A DNA stretch of 58,557 nucleotides from Fuerstiella sp. Lineage in GTDB: Bacteria > Planctomycetota > Planctomycetia > Planctomycetales > Planctomycetaceae. Positions 37,318 through 46,794 of the stretch are shown piece after piece. The stretch lies in contig JAKVAY010000058.1 of NCBI GenBank assembly GCA_022447185.1, forward strand, positions 1 to 58,557. Reading direction: 5' to 3'. Position numbers and translations under genes: made by a program. Position 1 is the stretch's first letter. Each line of letters begins with the position of its first letter. The notes beneath the pieces are model-generated. The model was not told the origin of the DNA, did no database searches, and saw nothing but the letters and a program-made list of their open reading frames with translations.

Positions 37318-38148
37318 ATGGCTCCAATGCAGGCTGCCGCCGTTCAATTCAGTACGGGCATCGGACGCACGGTTACCAGTCTCTTCGAAGAGGCTGGTGC
37401 ACTGGCGATTTTCTCCGTATCAATATTCCGGCGCCTCTTTTGTGGTCTTCCCAGACGTCGTGTTCTGGTCCCGGTTTTGTATGAAATCGGAGTTCGCAGC
37501 GTTCCTGTCGTACTGGTCACCGGATCGTTCATTGGAATGGTACTGGCCGTCCAGGCCTACACTCAATTCAAATTGATGCACATGGAATCCCGGCTGGGTG
37601 CGATCATTACCATGACGCTCGTGTCTGAGCTGGGTCCGGTCCTGGCCGCCACGATGCTGGCCGGTCGGGTGGGGTCCGCTATGGCGGCAGAGCTGGGTAC
37701 GATGCGTGTCACCGAGCAAATCAGCGCCATCTCAGCACTTGGATCAGATCCCCTGCGATATCTCGTTGTCCCTCGATTTATAGCCTGTGTCCTGCTGATC
37801 CCTCTGCTCGCAGCTTTTGGTGATGCAATCGGGATGTTCTCGGGATGGGTATTCAGCACTCGGATGCTCGGAGTCAACAGCTATCAGTACTGGTCTCACG
37901 CGATCAACTTCGTAACCGCCTGGGACATCATGGCCGGACTGGTAAAAAGTGTTTTCTTTGGCTGCAGTATCGCAATCATCGCGTGCCACCGGGGTTTCCA
38001 CTGTGGATCAGGTGCGGAAGGTGTCGGTCGTGCCGCTACAGAATCGTTTGTACTGTCCTTCATCGCTATCCTGGGACTCGACTTCCTCCTCACAGTCCTG
38101 CTGAATACGTCCTACTATTTAATCTGGCCACAGGCGGTGTCTCTGTGA
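37318..38148 (+). CDS. MlaE-type phospholipid transport permease
   Basis: 276 residues and ~6 membrane helices. The MlaE/YrbE family pattern is clear: [53 protein letters not shown] core and [19 protein letters not shown]. It is the permease of an ABC system that moves phospholipids between inner and outer membranes (or inwards), with the ATPase and MCE protein encoded next. Its TGA overlaps the GTG of the ATPase gene by 4 bases (GTGA), so these two are translationally coupled. Confidence 0.93.
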   Translation: MAPMQAAAVQFSTGIGRTVTSLFEEAGALAIFSVSIFRRLFCGLPRRRVLVPVLYEIGVRSVPVVLVTGSFIGMVLAVQAYTQFKLMHMESRLGAIITMTLVSELGPVLAATMLAGRVGSAMAAELGTMRVTEQISAISALGSDPLRYLVVPRFIACVLLIPLLAAFGDAIGMFSGWVFSTRMLGVNSYQYWSHAINFVTAWDIMAGLVKSVFFGCSIAIIACHRGFHCGSGAEGVGRAATESFVLSFIAILGLDFLLTVLLNTSYYLIWPQAVSL

Positions 38149-38969
38149 ACAACGCTTTGTCTCAGCCTGCCATACGCCTTAAAGACGTTTCCTGCTGGTT
38201 CGGATCGCAGGAAGTATTACGCAACCTGTGCGTCTCGGTGCATCGAGGAGAGTCACTGGCCATCATCGGGGAAAGCGGCTGTGGCAAAAGCGTGACAATG
38301 AAAGTCATGATGCAACTGCTCACATCGAACTCCGGCAGTGTGTTCTGGTTCGGACGTCAGGTTGATCACCTTTCACGGAGAGACCAGCGGGCAACTCGAC
38401 TGAAATTCGGGTACCTTTTCCAGGGTGCCGCACTGTTCGACAGCCTGAATATATTCGAAAACGTGGCATTCGGGTTACGAGAAAACGCTTCCCTTGCCGA
38501 CAACGAAATTCGAGACACTGTTCTCCGGCGTCTTGATGACGTAGGACTCAGCAGTGACGTAAGAGAAAAACGACCATCTGAATTATCGGGTGGTATGCAA
38601 AAGCGTGTCGGCCTGGCCCGCGCGCTGGCACTTGATCCACAAGTCATGTTCTATGACGAACCAACGACCGGACTGGACCCACTCAACAGCCGACGTATCG
38701 ATGACCTGATTGATTCGGTCAGGGAAAGTCACAGTGTAAGCAGCGTCGTAGTCACGCACGATATGAGAACCGTTGAGCGCGTCGCTGACCGCGTCATTAT
38801 GCTGGCACCATGCCACCGACTTCAGACAGCTGAATCACAAATCCTGTTTGAGGGTTCCGTAAAGGAACTGTTCCACACGACAGATCCGCGGATCTCGGAA
38901 TTTGTACACGGCAGTGCACTTGAACTGTCGGCAGGAACACAGCTCCGCCACGAAGCCAGCGCTGCCTGA
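38145..38969 (+). CDS. MlaF-type ABC transporter ATPase
   Basis: 274 residues. Walker A GESGCGKS (~42-49), signature LSGGMQKR (~147-154), Walker [14 protein letters not shown] (~166-178) and switch VVVTHD. The [23 protein letters not shown] segment is typical of MlaF. The gene frame is open upstream inside mlaE, but the GTG at 38145 that overlaps the mlaE stop gives the right N-terminus. It energises phospholipid transport together with the permease before it and the MCE protein 21 bases after it. A C-terminal tail, poorly conserved, follows the core. Confidence 0.92.
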   Translation: MNNALSQPAIRLKDVSCWFGSQEVLRNLCVSVHRGESLAIIGESGCGKSVTMKVMMQLLTSNSGSVFWFGRQVDHLSRRDQRATRLKFGYLFQGAALFDSLNIFENVAFGLRENASLADNEIRDTVLRRLDDVGLSSDVREKRPSELSGGMQKRVGLARALALDPQVMFYDEPTTGLDPLNSRRIDDLIDSVRESHSVSSVVVTHDMRTVERVADRVIMLAPCHRLQTAESQILFEGSVKELFHTTDPRISEFVHGSALELSAGTQLRHEASAA

Positions 38970-38990
38970 CAAAGAGCAGGATACAGAATC

Positions 38991-40109
38991 ATGAAGGATT
39001 CCCGAAGAGAATTTCATGTAGGCCTGATGGTTATTGTGGCCATCGCTGTCATCGTGATGATGGTATTTCGCTTTGGTGACATTGGACAGTCGTTAAAGCC
39101 CGGCATGACCATCAGTATCGTATTGCCGTCGGCTTCCGGAGTTCTCCCTCAAACTCCGGTTCAGTTCCGAGGCATCGCCATCGGTCGGGTCCAGATAATC
39201 GAACTCCTGCCCGGAGGGAACGGAGTGCACCTGAGCGTCAGAATTGATCCCGGGTATTTGTTCCCGGCTGATTCCTCAGCAACTGTCACTCGCTCGTTGC
39301 TGGGTGACGCGGTTATTGATATTGAACCCGGCAATGACACCGCGTCAGTGCAGTCAGGAGATCAGATCTCCGGTAAGAGCGAGCCGAGTACAACAGCCGT
39401 CATCGCTGGTGTCGAGCAGCGAGTTGCAGCAACATTGTCTTCTTTCGAACGCACTGGTGAAGAGTGGAGCCGACTCGCCGGAAACCTGAATCGGATGCTG
39501 GAGTCTGCCGGCCCCGACGGTGTCAACACGCTGGAGCAGACTTCGCTGGCACTTCATCAGTTCACACGAACGATGAGCACCGCTGAAGAAACCCTGACGG
39601 CGGCCAGCTCACTGCTGAACAATCCGGACTACCAGCAACAACTCAAAAGAACCATGCAGGCACTTCCGCAACTTCTCAATGAAACGCAGTCAACACTGCA
39701 TTCTGTTCAGACAGTCGTCAAACGCATGGACTCTGCTGTCGCCACGGTCAACAGAGCGGCGGAACCACTCGCACGTCAAAGCGGCCAGCTGGTGTCCGAT
39801 CTTGCCACATCGATGCGCAATGTACAGGCAATGACGGCGGATCTTGCCACCGTGTCGCACTCGATGACCGTTGAAAACGGCAGTTTACGAAAACTGCTGA
39901 CAGATCCCTCGATGTATCAGAATCTGGATCGCACGGCCAGTTCGCTCAGTCTGTTGCTGCAGAACCTGGAACCCGTCGTATCAGACCTGCAGATCTTCAG
40001 TGACAAAATCGCTCGACATCCCGAATTGCTCGGAATTCGTGGTATTGTTCGTGGAAGTGACGGAGTCAAGAATGACTCTGTCCGACCGACTGGATTCAAA
40101 CGACAATAA
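38991..40109 (+). CDS. MlaD-type MCE substrate-binding protein
   Basis: 372 residues. One membrane helix (GLMVIVAIAVIVMMVFRFGD) is followed by a single MCE domain (residues ~40-115): LPSASGVLPQTPVQFRGIAIGRV and SLLGDAVIDIEPG. Residues ~130-370 are a long helical/coiled-coil tail with Gln/Ser/Thr-rich heptads, more extended than MlaD of E. coli, and so like the needle-forming helical tails of PqiB/LetB-type or mycobacterial Mce proteins. It binds lipid in the periplasm and probably spans towards the outer membrane. Confidence 0.88.
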   Translation: MKDSRREFHVGLMVIVAIAVIVMMVFRFGDIGQSLKPGMTISIVLPSASGVLPQTPVQFRGIAIGRVQIIELLPGGNGVHLSVRIDPGYLFPADSSATVTRSLLGDAVIDIEPGNDTASVQSGDQISGKSEPSTTAVIAGVEQRVAATLSSFERTGEEWSRLAGNLNRMLESAGPDGVNTLEQTSLALHQFTRTMSTAEETLTAASSLLNNPDYQQQLKRTMQALPQLLNETQSTLHSVQTVVKRMDSAVATVNRAAEPLARQSGQLVSDLATSMRNVQAMTADLATVSHSMTVENGSLRKLLTDPSMYQNLDRTASSLSLLLQNLEPVVSDLQIFSDKIARHPELLGIRGIVRGSDGVKNDSVRPTGFKRQ

Positions 40110-40195
40110 CAAACTGCCGGGAATTTGGGGCTGGTCGAATCAGTCGGAATCATGTATGACCTGCGGTCAAAGCTGACGTTATCCAAGCGTCAGGC

Positions 40196-41812
40196 ATGGA
40201 GGTCAGTGTGTTTTTTCTGAGGAATATCCATCGGCGACTGATCACGGGTTTTTCTTTGTCGTTGTCGCTGTCGATCGCCCTGGCAAGTGTTGGGGCTATA
40301 GGTCTGATTTGGCATCAGCAGAAAATCGATGATCTGGAATACGTGCTGGAAAAGGGCCCGGACAGGAACGAACTGGTCCGGTCCTTTTTTAAGATCGACT
40401 CCAGCGCAAATATCCAGATCGATTCACCGGATCCAGACGGTGTCTTCAGCCTGCAGTCCCGGTTCAACAAAGCTGTTGAAAATAGTCGGGATGCACTGGA
40501 CAGACTCCGAGTCCGCGTCGAAGACATGAAGCTCAGTTCGACTGAAGAATCGCGTACACTGATCAAACAGCGGCCCATCTTCCTCAAACACCTGAACAAA
40601 ATCGGCGGCCACCTCCTGCGTCTGAATGATATGGGTCGCGGGCTGACAGCGGTTGCGAACGTCGATTCTGACACACAGGCTGCTCAACTCCATGAATTCC
40701 GCAAGCAGGTCAGAAGTGTGGTCGACACACTGCACGGCAAAGTGAGGGATTTGCCCGCATATCAGGATCCAAAGTACCTCACTCGATCGCTGGAAAAAGA
40801 GAAGAAGCTGTCGAGACGACTGTTGATCGCTCTTGGTGCCATTGCGGCAGGAACCATGATCTCCATTGTCGTTATGTGGTATTGCGGATTTCGATGGGTC
40901 TCCAACCCACTCCTGGAAATTACCAGTGGAGCATCCCGAATCGCAGAAGGAGATCCGGATTTTCGGATCCCGTCTGTCTCGCGCTGGCAGGACGAGTTTT
41001 CTCTGCTGCGAACCAACGTCAATCTGATGGCGGATCGGTTTCAGGACGCTGAACGCGACCTGAATCGCAAGGTTCGGGAACGGAGTCAACAGCTGGTTCG
41101 TTCGGAGCGATTGGCCGGACTTGGCTTTCTGGCTGCCGGGGTTGCCCACGAAATCAATAATCCACTCTCGATCATTCGAGTGGCTGCAGACACTCTGGAC
41201 TACAGACTGCATGAGAGTCTGTCGGAAAACAATCCGGATCGCGAAGAAATCCTGCAGCGACTCAGCATGATTCGCAATGAATCTGCAAGATGTGGAGACA
41301 TAACCGCCCGCATTCTGGATTTTTCCCGCGGGGATCAGTCCACAGCCTGTGTCGACAATATTACCAGCGTTGTACAAACAGTACTGGCGATGGTGCGTCC
41401 GATGCCCACCTATCGCGATCGTGAAATCGTCTTCGATCGGACGACACCACTTTCGGTAATGATGAATTCAGCGCAGATCAAGCAGGTACTGCTGAATCTG
41501 ATCTTCAACGCTCTGCAGGCCACGAAACCCGGTGGACGGGTTGACATCCGCCTGGTTGAACAATGCGACTGGGTTGTGATTGAAATCGAGGACGATGGCT
41601 GTGGCATGTCAGAGGAAACAATGGATCAATTGTTCGAACCGTTTTATTCGACAAAGCCGACAGGAACAGGAACAGGTCTGGGCATGTGTATTACCCACCG
41701 GATTATCGAAGACCATCATGGAACCATTGAGCCGTGGAGCCCCGGAGATGGACAGGGCAGCCTGTTTCGGGTCAGACTCCCTCTCCGGCATGCAAATCGG
41801 GATGTCGCCTGA
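40196..41812 (+). CDS. Membrane sensor histidine kinase
   Basis: 538 residues. Two membrane helices (~17-38 and ~208-230) enclose a ~165-residue periplasmic sensor of unknown ligand. Then come HAMP (NPLLEITSGASRIAEGD), a linker coiled coil, HisKA with the phospho-acceptor H318 in AGVAHEINNPLSI, and a HATPase with N-box NLIFNALQ, G1 DDGCGMS and G2 GTGTGLGMCI. No receiver domain and no adjacent response regulator are seen. It follows the MCE gene in the same direction after 86 bases, so it may sense envelope lipid state, but the pairing could be positional only. Confidence 0.88.
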   Translation: MEVSVFFLRNIHRRLITGFSLSLSLSIALASVGAIGLIWHQQKIDDLEYVLEKGPDRNELVRSFFKIDSSANIQIDSPDPDGVFSLQSRFNKAVENSRDALDRLRVRVEDMKLSSTEESRTLIKQRPIFLKHLNKIGGHLLRLNDMGRGLTAVANVDSDTQAAQLHEFRKQVRSVVDTLHGKVRDLPAYQDPKYLTRSLEKEKKLSRRLLIALGAIAAGTMISIVVMWYCGFRWVSNPLLEITSGASRIAEGDPDFRIPSVSRWQDEFSLLRTNVNLMADRFQDAERDLNRKVRERSQQLVRSERLAGLGFLAAGVAHEINNPLSIIRVAADTLDYRLHESLSENNPDREEILQRLSMIRNESARCGDITARILDFSRGDQSTACVDNITSVVQTVLAMVRPMPTYRDREIVFDRTTPLSVMMNSAQIKQVLLNLIFNALQATKPGGRVDIRLVEQCDWVVIEIEDDGCGMSEETMDQLFEPFYSTKPTGTGTGLGMCITHRIIEDHHGTIEPWSPGDGQGSLFRVRLPLRHANRDVA

Positions 41813-42206
41813 CGTGGCATCAGTCATCATCCATTCGCGATGTGCGCTAACACACGATTCCACTGGAATCGATCGGATTGAGTTCAGTATACTTCCAATA
41901 CAGTCGACCACACTTACACAAACTAATGTTGTATGGTCATACACTCAGAAACAGCTGTAACCTGTATTTCCCGTACGTTGGTCGCCAAAGTACGTGGTTA
42001 AACGATATACCTGGTCAGACAGCTTTGGAAAGTCATCGCAATATTGGTGACTGAGCAGTCCTGATGGATTGTGGCAACTGCCGTACGAGATTGTCCTGTT
42101 TTTTCAGGTGTTAAGATACGACCGACGATTTCGACCGTCGGCAGACAGATTGCGACAGTTGTTCTGTTTTTAGGTGACAGACCGGTTGTGAACTGGAGAT
42201 TTCCTC
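41813..42206 (+). other. Long leader of small membrane protein gene
   Basis: A 394-base gap with several structured pieces near its end: CCTG-T6-CAGG (42095-42108), CCGACG (42122-42127) with CGTCGG (42136-42141), and an imperfect direct repeat of TTGTYCTGTTTTT at 42091 and 42159. It may be a 5' untranslated region. No protein is recognised. Confidence 0.4.
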
Positions 42207-42395
42207 GTGAAGCAGAATTTGATTTATGCTTCGTTGGCCGTTGCGGGCAGCATGATTTTGGCATCAATTACCGACATAGCCCTGGGATTCCCATTTAATC
42301 AGATGGTGGTGCCAGACATCTTCTTCGTGATTGCCGGTGCTGCGATCATCTGGATGAGCCTCGACTGTCTGAAGAGCCAGCGCAAGAAAAAATAG
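42207..42395 (+). CDS. Small two-helix membrane protein
   Basis: 62 residues from GTG 42207, with GGAGA 8 bases upstream. Helix 1 spans ~8-28 (ASLAVAGSMILASITDIALG) and helix 2 ~34-52 (VVPDIFFVIAGAAIIWMSL); the tail is basic (KSQRKKK). I do not recognise a named family. Its length, start signal and clean topology support a real gene. It stands alone, and function is unknown. Confidence 0.7.
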   Translation: MKQNLIYASLAVAGSMILASITDIALGFPFNQMVVPDIFFVIAGAAIIWMSLDCLKSQRKKK

Positions 42396-43259
42396 CACGT
42401 TGCTCCGCAGGATACTGACGGATACCGTGGTTCCACGTTTGCCCGGTTAGCATCGGATATCGCAACTGGTGTGCCGAAGGCATCGGAGTCTTTTGGAACG
42501 TCTCATGTTCCCGGTCTGCTGATCGAATTCCAGAGACGGAACAGAGCTACACCTCGAAACCTGGGACCACCCGTCAGTTCGCGGTTTAGGCGAGCCGGAG
42601 AAGTGTCAATAGCCGGTTTGATATCTGACGCTCGTTTCAAAGGGAACGCAGGCGTTACAAGCATCCCAGCCCGGCTGACTGACACAATCTCTGCAATTCC
42701 GATCTGCGTTGTAAACGCTGCGGGCGTCACCCGGGCGTATTGCAATTTGTCAAACACCGAAAACGTGTTTCTGTGCGGATGCTGGCGGTTCGTTCGTTAC
42801 AGTGACGATAACCGTATTCCCTATTAAACTCGGTCACAGACTGCCTTACCTGACCGGATAAGGACATCTGTAGGGGACGTGTCGCCAGCAAACTGCCGGC
42901 AGATTCTCCAGGCTACCGCTTCGTCACAAAACAACCCAACATTGCCATACGCAATCGTTAGACAAACGGGTTGAGAAGTTCAAGCAGGTGGTAGGGTGCG
43001 ACGATATTTCGAGCAGTCCCTCGAATTGCAAATTCACGTCGCCCCGATTGGGTTGACGTTTCTGAAACAGGAAAGTTTACCTCGGCTGTTTCATGTGGTT
43101 CCGATTCTTCTGCATCTGAGTATCAATACGACCCATCCCGGTCCGAATTTCGTAGCAGGTCGAGGGAATGACCAGCTAACCTCCAATGGTCTCAAGGCGA
43201 ATCGGAAACGACTGCAACGGATAGTCGACGGAATGATGTCCCACGAAAGGAGACACACA
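42396..43259. other. Longest gene-free stretch of the window
   Basis: 864 bases. Overlapping frames on both strands near 42471-42827 and 42503-42757 translate without family resemblance, and I found no tRNA, terminator or repeat. Its right end is the leader of the Cys-rich gene: AAAGGAG at 43247-43253. A non-coding RNA in it cannot be excluded by eye. Confidence 0.5.
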
Positions 43260-44171
43260 ATGAATTGTATCAGGATGTTCAGTGCTGCAATTGTACTGTT
43301 GGGGCTGACCGCATCCGTTGATGCCGGTTTGTTTGGACTCGCCGGTTGCGACAAAGGCTGTGGCTGTGCGGAAGACTGTCAGCCTGAATGCTGCAAACCA
43401 ACGATTACTCGCCCGTGCAACAGCAATGTATACACATACCAGCGTAAGTGTTCCGACATCAAGCCACCTTGCTGCGACAGTTGCGGTGCTCCGGACGACT
43501 GCTGTGCTCCGGCTGACTGCTCTGCTCCGGCTGAATGCTGTGCTCCGGCTGAATGCTGCGAAAACAGCTGCAGTGACGAAGGCTGCGGCCAGGATGACTG
43601 CTGCGAGATCGCGAAGCTGATCTATACGTCAATGACAGCATGCTACGCCAAAGACCGTCGTAGTGCACTGCACAAACTGGGCGACGACTACGACTGTAGC
43701 TGCCATCCAGAAATCATGAAGGCCTTCATCTGTGGATTGAACGATACGGATGAAAAAGTGCGTAAGAAGGCTGCCGATGAAATCGGCGACCAGCTTCGTG
43801 CTAACTCTTGCTGTTGCAGCCCGGAACTGACTTCCGCTCTGACATGTGCGCTCGGTGATTGCGACCGAGGTGTGCGACGCCAGGCTGAAGAAGCTCTGGA
43901 AGCATGTGGATACGAAATCGTCGACGGATGTTGTGACAGCTGCTGCGACGACAACGGGTGCGACAACACCGGTTGCTGCGATTCCTGCAGCGCTGGATCA
44001 GCTCCTGCTGAAGCTCCTGCTGAAGCTCCTGCTGAAGCTCCTGCTGAAGCCATTCCAGCTCCAGCTCCACCAGAAGAACCACAGGCGTACTACCCGTCAC
44101 GTCTGCGAAAAATTTCCCACAGTGTGATGAGCAAAGGACGGCTGGCTGACCTGTTCGGCCTGGCTCGCTAA
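43260..44171 (+). CDS. Secreted Cys-rich HEAT-repeat protein with Ala-Pro-Ala-Glu repeats
   Basis: 303 residues from ATG 43260, which has a strong AAAGGAG. A signal peptide ends near LTASVDAG. Residues ~25-115 hold about 25 Cys, many in CCAPAE repeats encoded by 18-base units (43500-43553). Residues ~120-220 are HEAT-like helices (DDYDCSCHPEIMKAFICGLND, EKVRKKAADEIGDQL). Another Cys cluster follows, then four exact 12-base copies coding APAE (44001-44048). The ending resembles other planctomycete surface proteins. The many Cys would make disulfide-linked or metal-rich structures outside the cell. Cell wall or envelope protein is an inference; no function is known. Confidence 0.82.
   Translation: MNCIRMFSAAIVLLGLTASVDAGLFGLAGCDKGCGCAEDCQPECCKPTITRPCNSNVYTYQRKCSDIKPPCCDSCGAPDDCCAPADCSAPAECCAPAECCENSCSDEGCGQDDCCEIAKLIYTSMTACYAKDRRSALHKLGDDYDCSCHPEIMKAFICGLNDTDEKVRKKAADEIGDQLRANSCCCSPELTSALTCALGDCDRGVRRQAEEALEACGYEIVDGCCDSCCDDNGCDNTGCCDSCSAGSAPAEAPAEAPAEAPAEAIPAPAPPEEPQAYYPSRLRKISHSVMSKGRLADLFGLAR
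44001..44048 (+). repeat. Four exact 12-bp tandem copies
   Basis: GCTCCTGCTGAA is repeated without change at 44001, 44013, 44025 and 44037, giving four APAE units in the Cys-rich protein. Exact copies suggest recent slippage expansion, so copy number may vary among strains. Confidence 0.95.
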
Positions 44172-44235
44172 TTCGGCCTGACTGCGGGATCGACCGGATT
44201 TATGTTTACGGTCTCGTTGAAAAACTCAGAATGCG

Positions 44236-44273
44236 AACGGCTTCCGACCATTGCTCGGAAGCCGTTTTCTGTT
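44236..44273 (+). terminator. Rho-independent terminator after the Cys-rich gene
   Basis: AACGGCTTCCGA (44236-44247) and TCGGAAGCCGTT (44255-44266) pair perfectly over 12 bases around loop CCATTGC, followed by TTCTGTT. It lies 65 bases after the gene's stop at 44171 and is the strongest terminator seen in the window. Confidence 0.9.
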
Positions 44274-44512
44274 GCGCGTCGTCCAAAGACGCATACGACA
44301 GCCGGCTAAACATATCCTATGAACCAGAACCGGAAAACTTATTTTCGCAATCTGCTGCAAACCAGACGTATCACCGTCGGGATGACAGTAAAGCCGACGC
44401 CGCATTCACGAGTGTCTGGCGCATGGGCCGCAGGCTTGCAATAACATCTCCAATGGCCCACGCTGCGATTCCCTACGGTTGCAGTAAATTTTAATTTTAA
44501 AGGGTCGCACAG
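44274..44512. other. Intergenic region before GT39-like gene
   Basis: It should contain the promoter of the large membrane protein gene starting at 44513. AAAGGG at 44500-44504 is its ribosome site. No gene is seen. Confidence 0.45.
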
Positions 44513-46756
44513 GTGTCCGTCGAATCTCGCAGCCCAATCCGTCAGCTGATTTGCTCAACCTGGATCGTCGGGTTTTTGGTTGTTTTCTTTAGTCAGGACC
44601 TGGAAAACAACAGGATTTCGCGCAGCGACATTTGGAATGAAATCTGGAACGGTGCCATCGTCATTGTGCCGTCATTACTCAATCCCTTTGATGTGAGCCA
44701 TGTCTCCGCATTCGATGTCGATTCCGGCTGGCATCTACTCGCTCAACGCCTGCCGTTTTTCCTGATTGCGGTTGCAGTGTTCCTGGCTGCCATGGCCACG
44801 GGAATGGCGATCACTCGCGTGCTGCTGAGTTCCTCTGTGTTGACGCCATGTGAGAGATTTGTCATTCAGGCCGGGCTCGGCCTCTCAGCTCAAAGTCTGT
44901 GGACATTGATGATTGGCAGTTGGGGGTGGTTGTCGACAGGAACACTGATGACTCCTGCAGTTGTTTCCATTCTGTTCCTTTCCATCGATTCAATACTGCG
45001 GCGAAGAAGGGCTGCAGATGTTTTGTATGACTCGTCAGGACGTCCCTCATTCGAAGCAGCCCCCAGGTGGGTTTGGATGGCTGCAGGACTGGCCATTCTG
45101 CCATTTCTGATCCTGATACTGTTGAACGGATTCACTCCGCCGTGGGAATTTGATTCGCGCGAATACCATCTGCAGGGACCCAAAGAATGGTTTCAGGCCG
45201 GACGCATCACATTCCTGGAACACAACGTCTACACGAGTTTCCCGTTTCTTAGTGAAATGCTGAGTCTGGATGCCATGGTTGTGACCGGCGACTGGAACGA
45301 TGGTGCAATTTCTGCAAAAGCCGTACTGGCCGGGTTTCAACTGTTGACGACAATGTGTGTTTTTGCGACTGGACAGCGATGGTTTGGTACCACCGCCGGC
45401 CTGATCGCTGCGATCGTGTACATTTCCGTCCCCTGGACGCTGCGTATCTCCATCGTCGCTTATGCAGAGGGAGCTGCTACCTGCTTTCTGATGGTGACGT
45501 TGATGTGTGGACTGATCATTTCCTCCACGTCTGATCCATCAGTACAACGCAGACTGACACTGGTGACCGGTCTTCTGGCGGGCAGTGCCATGGCTGCAAA
45601 GTATCCAGGAATCGTTTCTGTGGTGATTCCGGTGGGTTTGCTGCTGTTCTGGTCAGTGCGAAGACAACGGCGTGTGCTGTTGTCAACGATATTGCTGTTC
45701 TGTACCGGTGTACTGCTGACGACAGGACCATGGCTGGTTCGCAATGCTGTGAACACTGGAAATCCGGTCTATCCGTTGTTGTACAGCATGTTTGGGGCCG
45801 AAGACTGGTCACCCGAGATGGACGCGAAATGGAAAAACGCTCATTCTGCGTCCGAACACCTGCCAGCAAAAATTCCGGGCTACCTGTGGAGTGTTCTTGC
45901 GTTAAACGACTGGACCAGTGCACTCTTATTCGGACTTGCTGTTCCAACAGTTCTAATTCTGCGGAAACATCGTCCGTCGCGATGGTTGTGGTTGATGGTC
46001 GTGTGGATGCTGGTCACGTGGTGGGCACTGACTCACCGAATCGATCGATTCTGGATTCCCGTCATTCCGGTTACAGCGGTTCTGGCCGGCGCTTCGTGGA
46101 CAATGTTTTCAAACATGTCATGGCGATGTTTGCTGATGTTGTGTGTCATCAGCTGCAGTCTGTTTAACCTGCAAATCTGGCGATCCGGACTGCCGGGTCG
46201 CCAGGTGGGCCTGATCGACCTGCCAGCAGCACGCCGGCTGCCGATTCGTGCAGACTTTCGGCTGCTGAATTCCCGCTTGTCACAGCAGGACCACATCCTG
46301 ATGATCGGCGAAGCTGAAGTCTTTGATCTTCAGATTCCAGCGTTTTACAACACGGTGTTTGATGAGTCACTCTTCGAACAGTGGACAGCGGACGAATCTG
46401 ACGACCGTTACTGGTCGAGAGAACGAAGGATGCGTCCCCCGAATGAAGTGCATCAGGTCTTTCGGAGAAAAGGAGTGACACATGTCTATGTGAACTGGCT
46501 GGAGATCCTGCGTTACCGCGGTCATGGCAACTACGGATACACCGAATATGTGACTCCGGCACGTCTGAAAACTCTGGAGGAGGGTGGAGTACTCAGCAGT
46601 CCCACTGACTTGACGCATGGACTGTGGAACAACCTGCAGAAACAGGAACAAGATAACATTTCAGACTGGCCTGGCTCCGAAGATCTCCTGACCACCGACT
46701 CAGAGAACGTACCCGAATACTGGGCGCCGATTCGGATCTACGAAGTGGGGCAGTGA
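44513..46756 (+). CDS. Large GT39/ArnT-like membrane glycosyltransferase family protein
   Basis: 747 residues from GTG 44513 with AAAGGG upstream. About 13-14 membrane helices in residues ~15-560. The extracytoplasmic loop near 215 has EFDSREYHLQGPKEWFQAGRI, the Asp/Glu-containing loop typical of GT-C enzymes. A C-terminal soluble domain (~570-747) ends with GVTHVYVNWLEILRYRGHG. Similar proteins are called ArnT-like or DUF2029-like. The donor is probably polyprenyl-phosphate sugar, acceptor unknown. A DPM1-type gene is convergent with it at 46795, and the two may cooperate in making and using a lipid-linked sugar. Confidence 0.8.
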   Translation: MSVESRSPIRQLICSTWIVGFLVVFFSQDLENNRISRSDIWNEIWNGAIVIVPSLLNPFDVSHVSAFDVDSGWHLLAQRLPFFLIAVAVFLAAMATGMAITRVLLSSSVLTPCERFVIQAGLGLSAQSLWTLMIGSWGWLSTGTLMTPAVVSILFLSIDSILRRRRAADVLYDSSGRPSFEAAPRWVWMAAGLAILPFLILILLNGFTPPWEFDSREYHLQGPKEWFQAGRITFLEHNVYTSFPFLSEMLSLDAMVVTGDWNDGAISAKAVLAGFQLLTTMCVFATGQRWFGTTAGLIAAIVYISVPWTLRISIVAYAEGAATCFLMVTLMCGLIISSTSDPSVQRRLTLVTGLLAGSAMAAKYPGIVSVVIPVGLLLFWSVRRQRRVLLSTILLFCTGVLLTTGPWLVRNAVNTGNPVYPLLYSMFGAEDWSPEMDAKWKNAHSASEHLPAKIPGYLWSVLALNDWTSALLFGLAVPTVLILRKHRPSRWLWLMVVWMLVTWWALTHRIDRFWIPVIPVTAVLAGASWTMFSNMSWRCLLMLCVISCSLFNLQIWRSGLPGRQVGLIDLPAARRLPIRADFRLLNSRLSQQDHILMIGEAEVFDLQIPAFYNTVFDESLFEQWTADESDDRYWSRERRMRPPNEVHQVFRRKGVTHVYVNWLEILRYRGHGNYGYTEYVTPARLKTLEEGGVLSSPTDLTHGLWNNLQKQEQDNISDWPGSEDLLTTDSENVPEYWAPIRIYEVGQ

Positions 46757-46794
46757 CGCCAGTCCCGGTTTGACTCACTGGTGACCAATGCGGA

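Noticed and set aside
37845..38144. Extended N-terminus of the MlaF frame
   Set aside because: It lies inside the permease gene. The GTG at 38145 overlapping the permease stop gives the correct start.
42471..42827. Overlapping ORFs on both strands between 42471 and 42827
   Set aside because: Neither has a leader, ribosome site or recognisable family. They look like chance frames.
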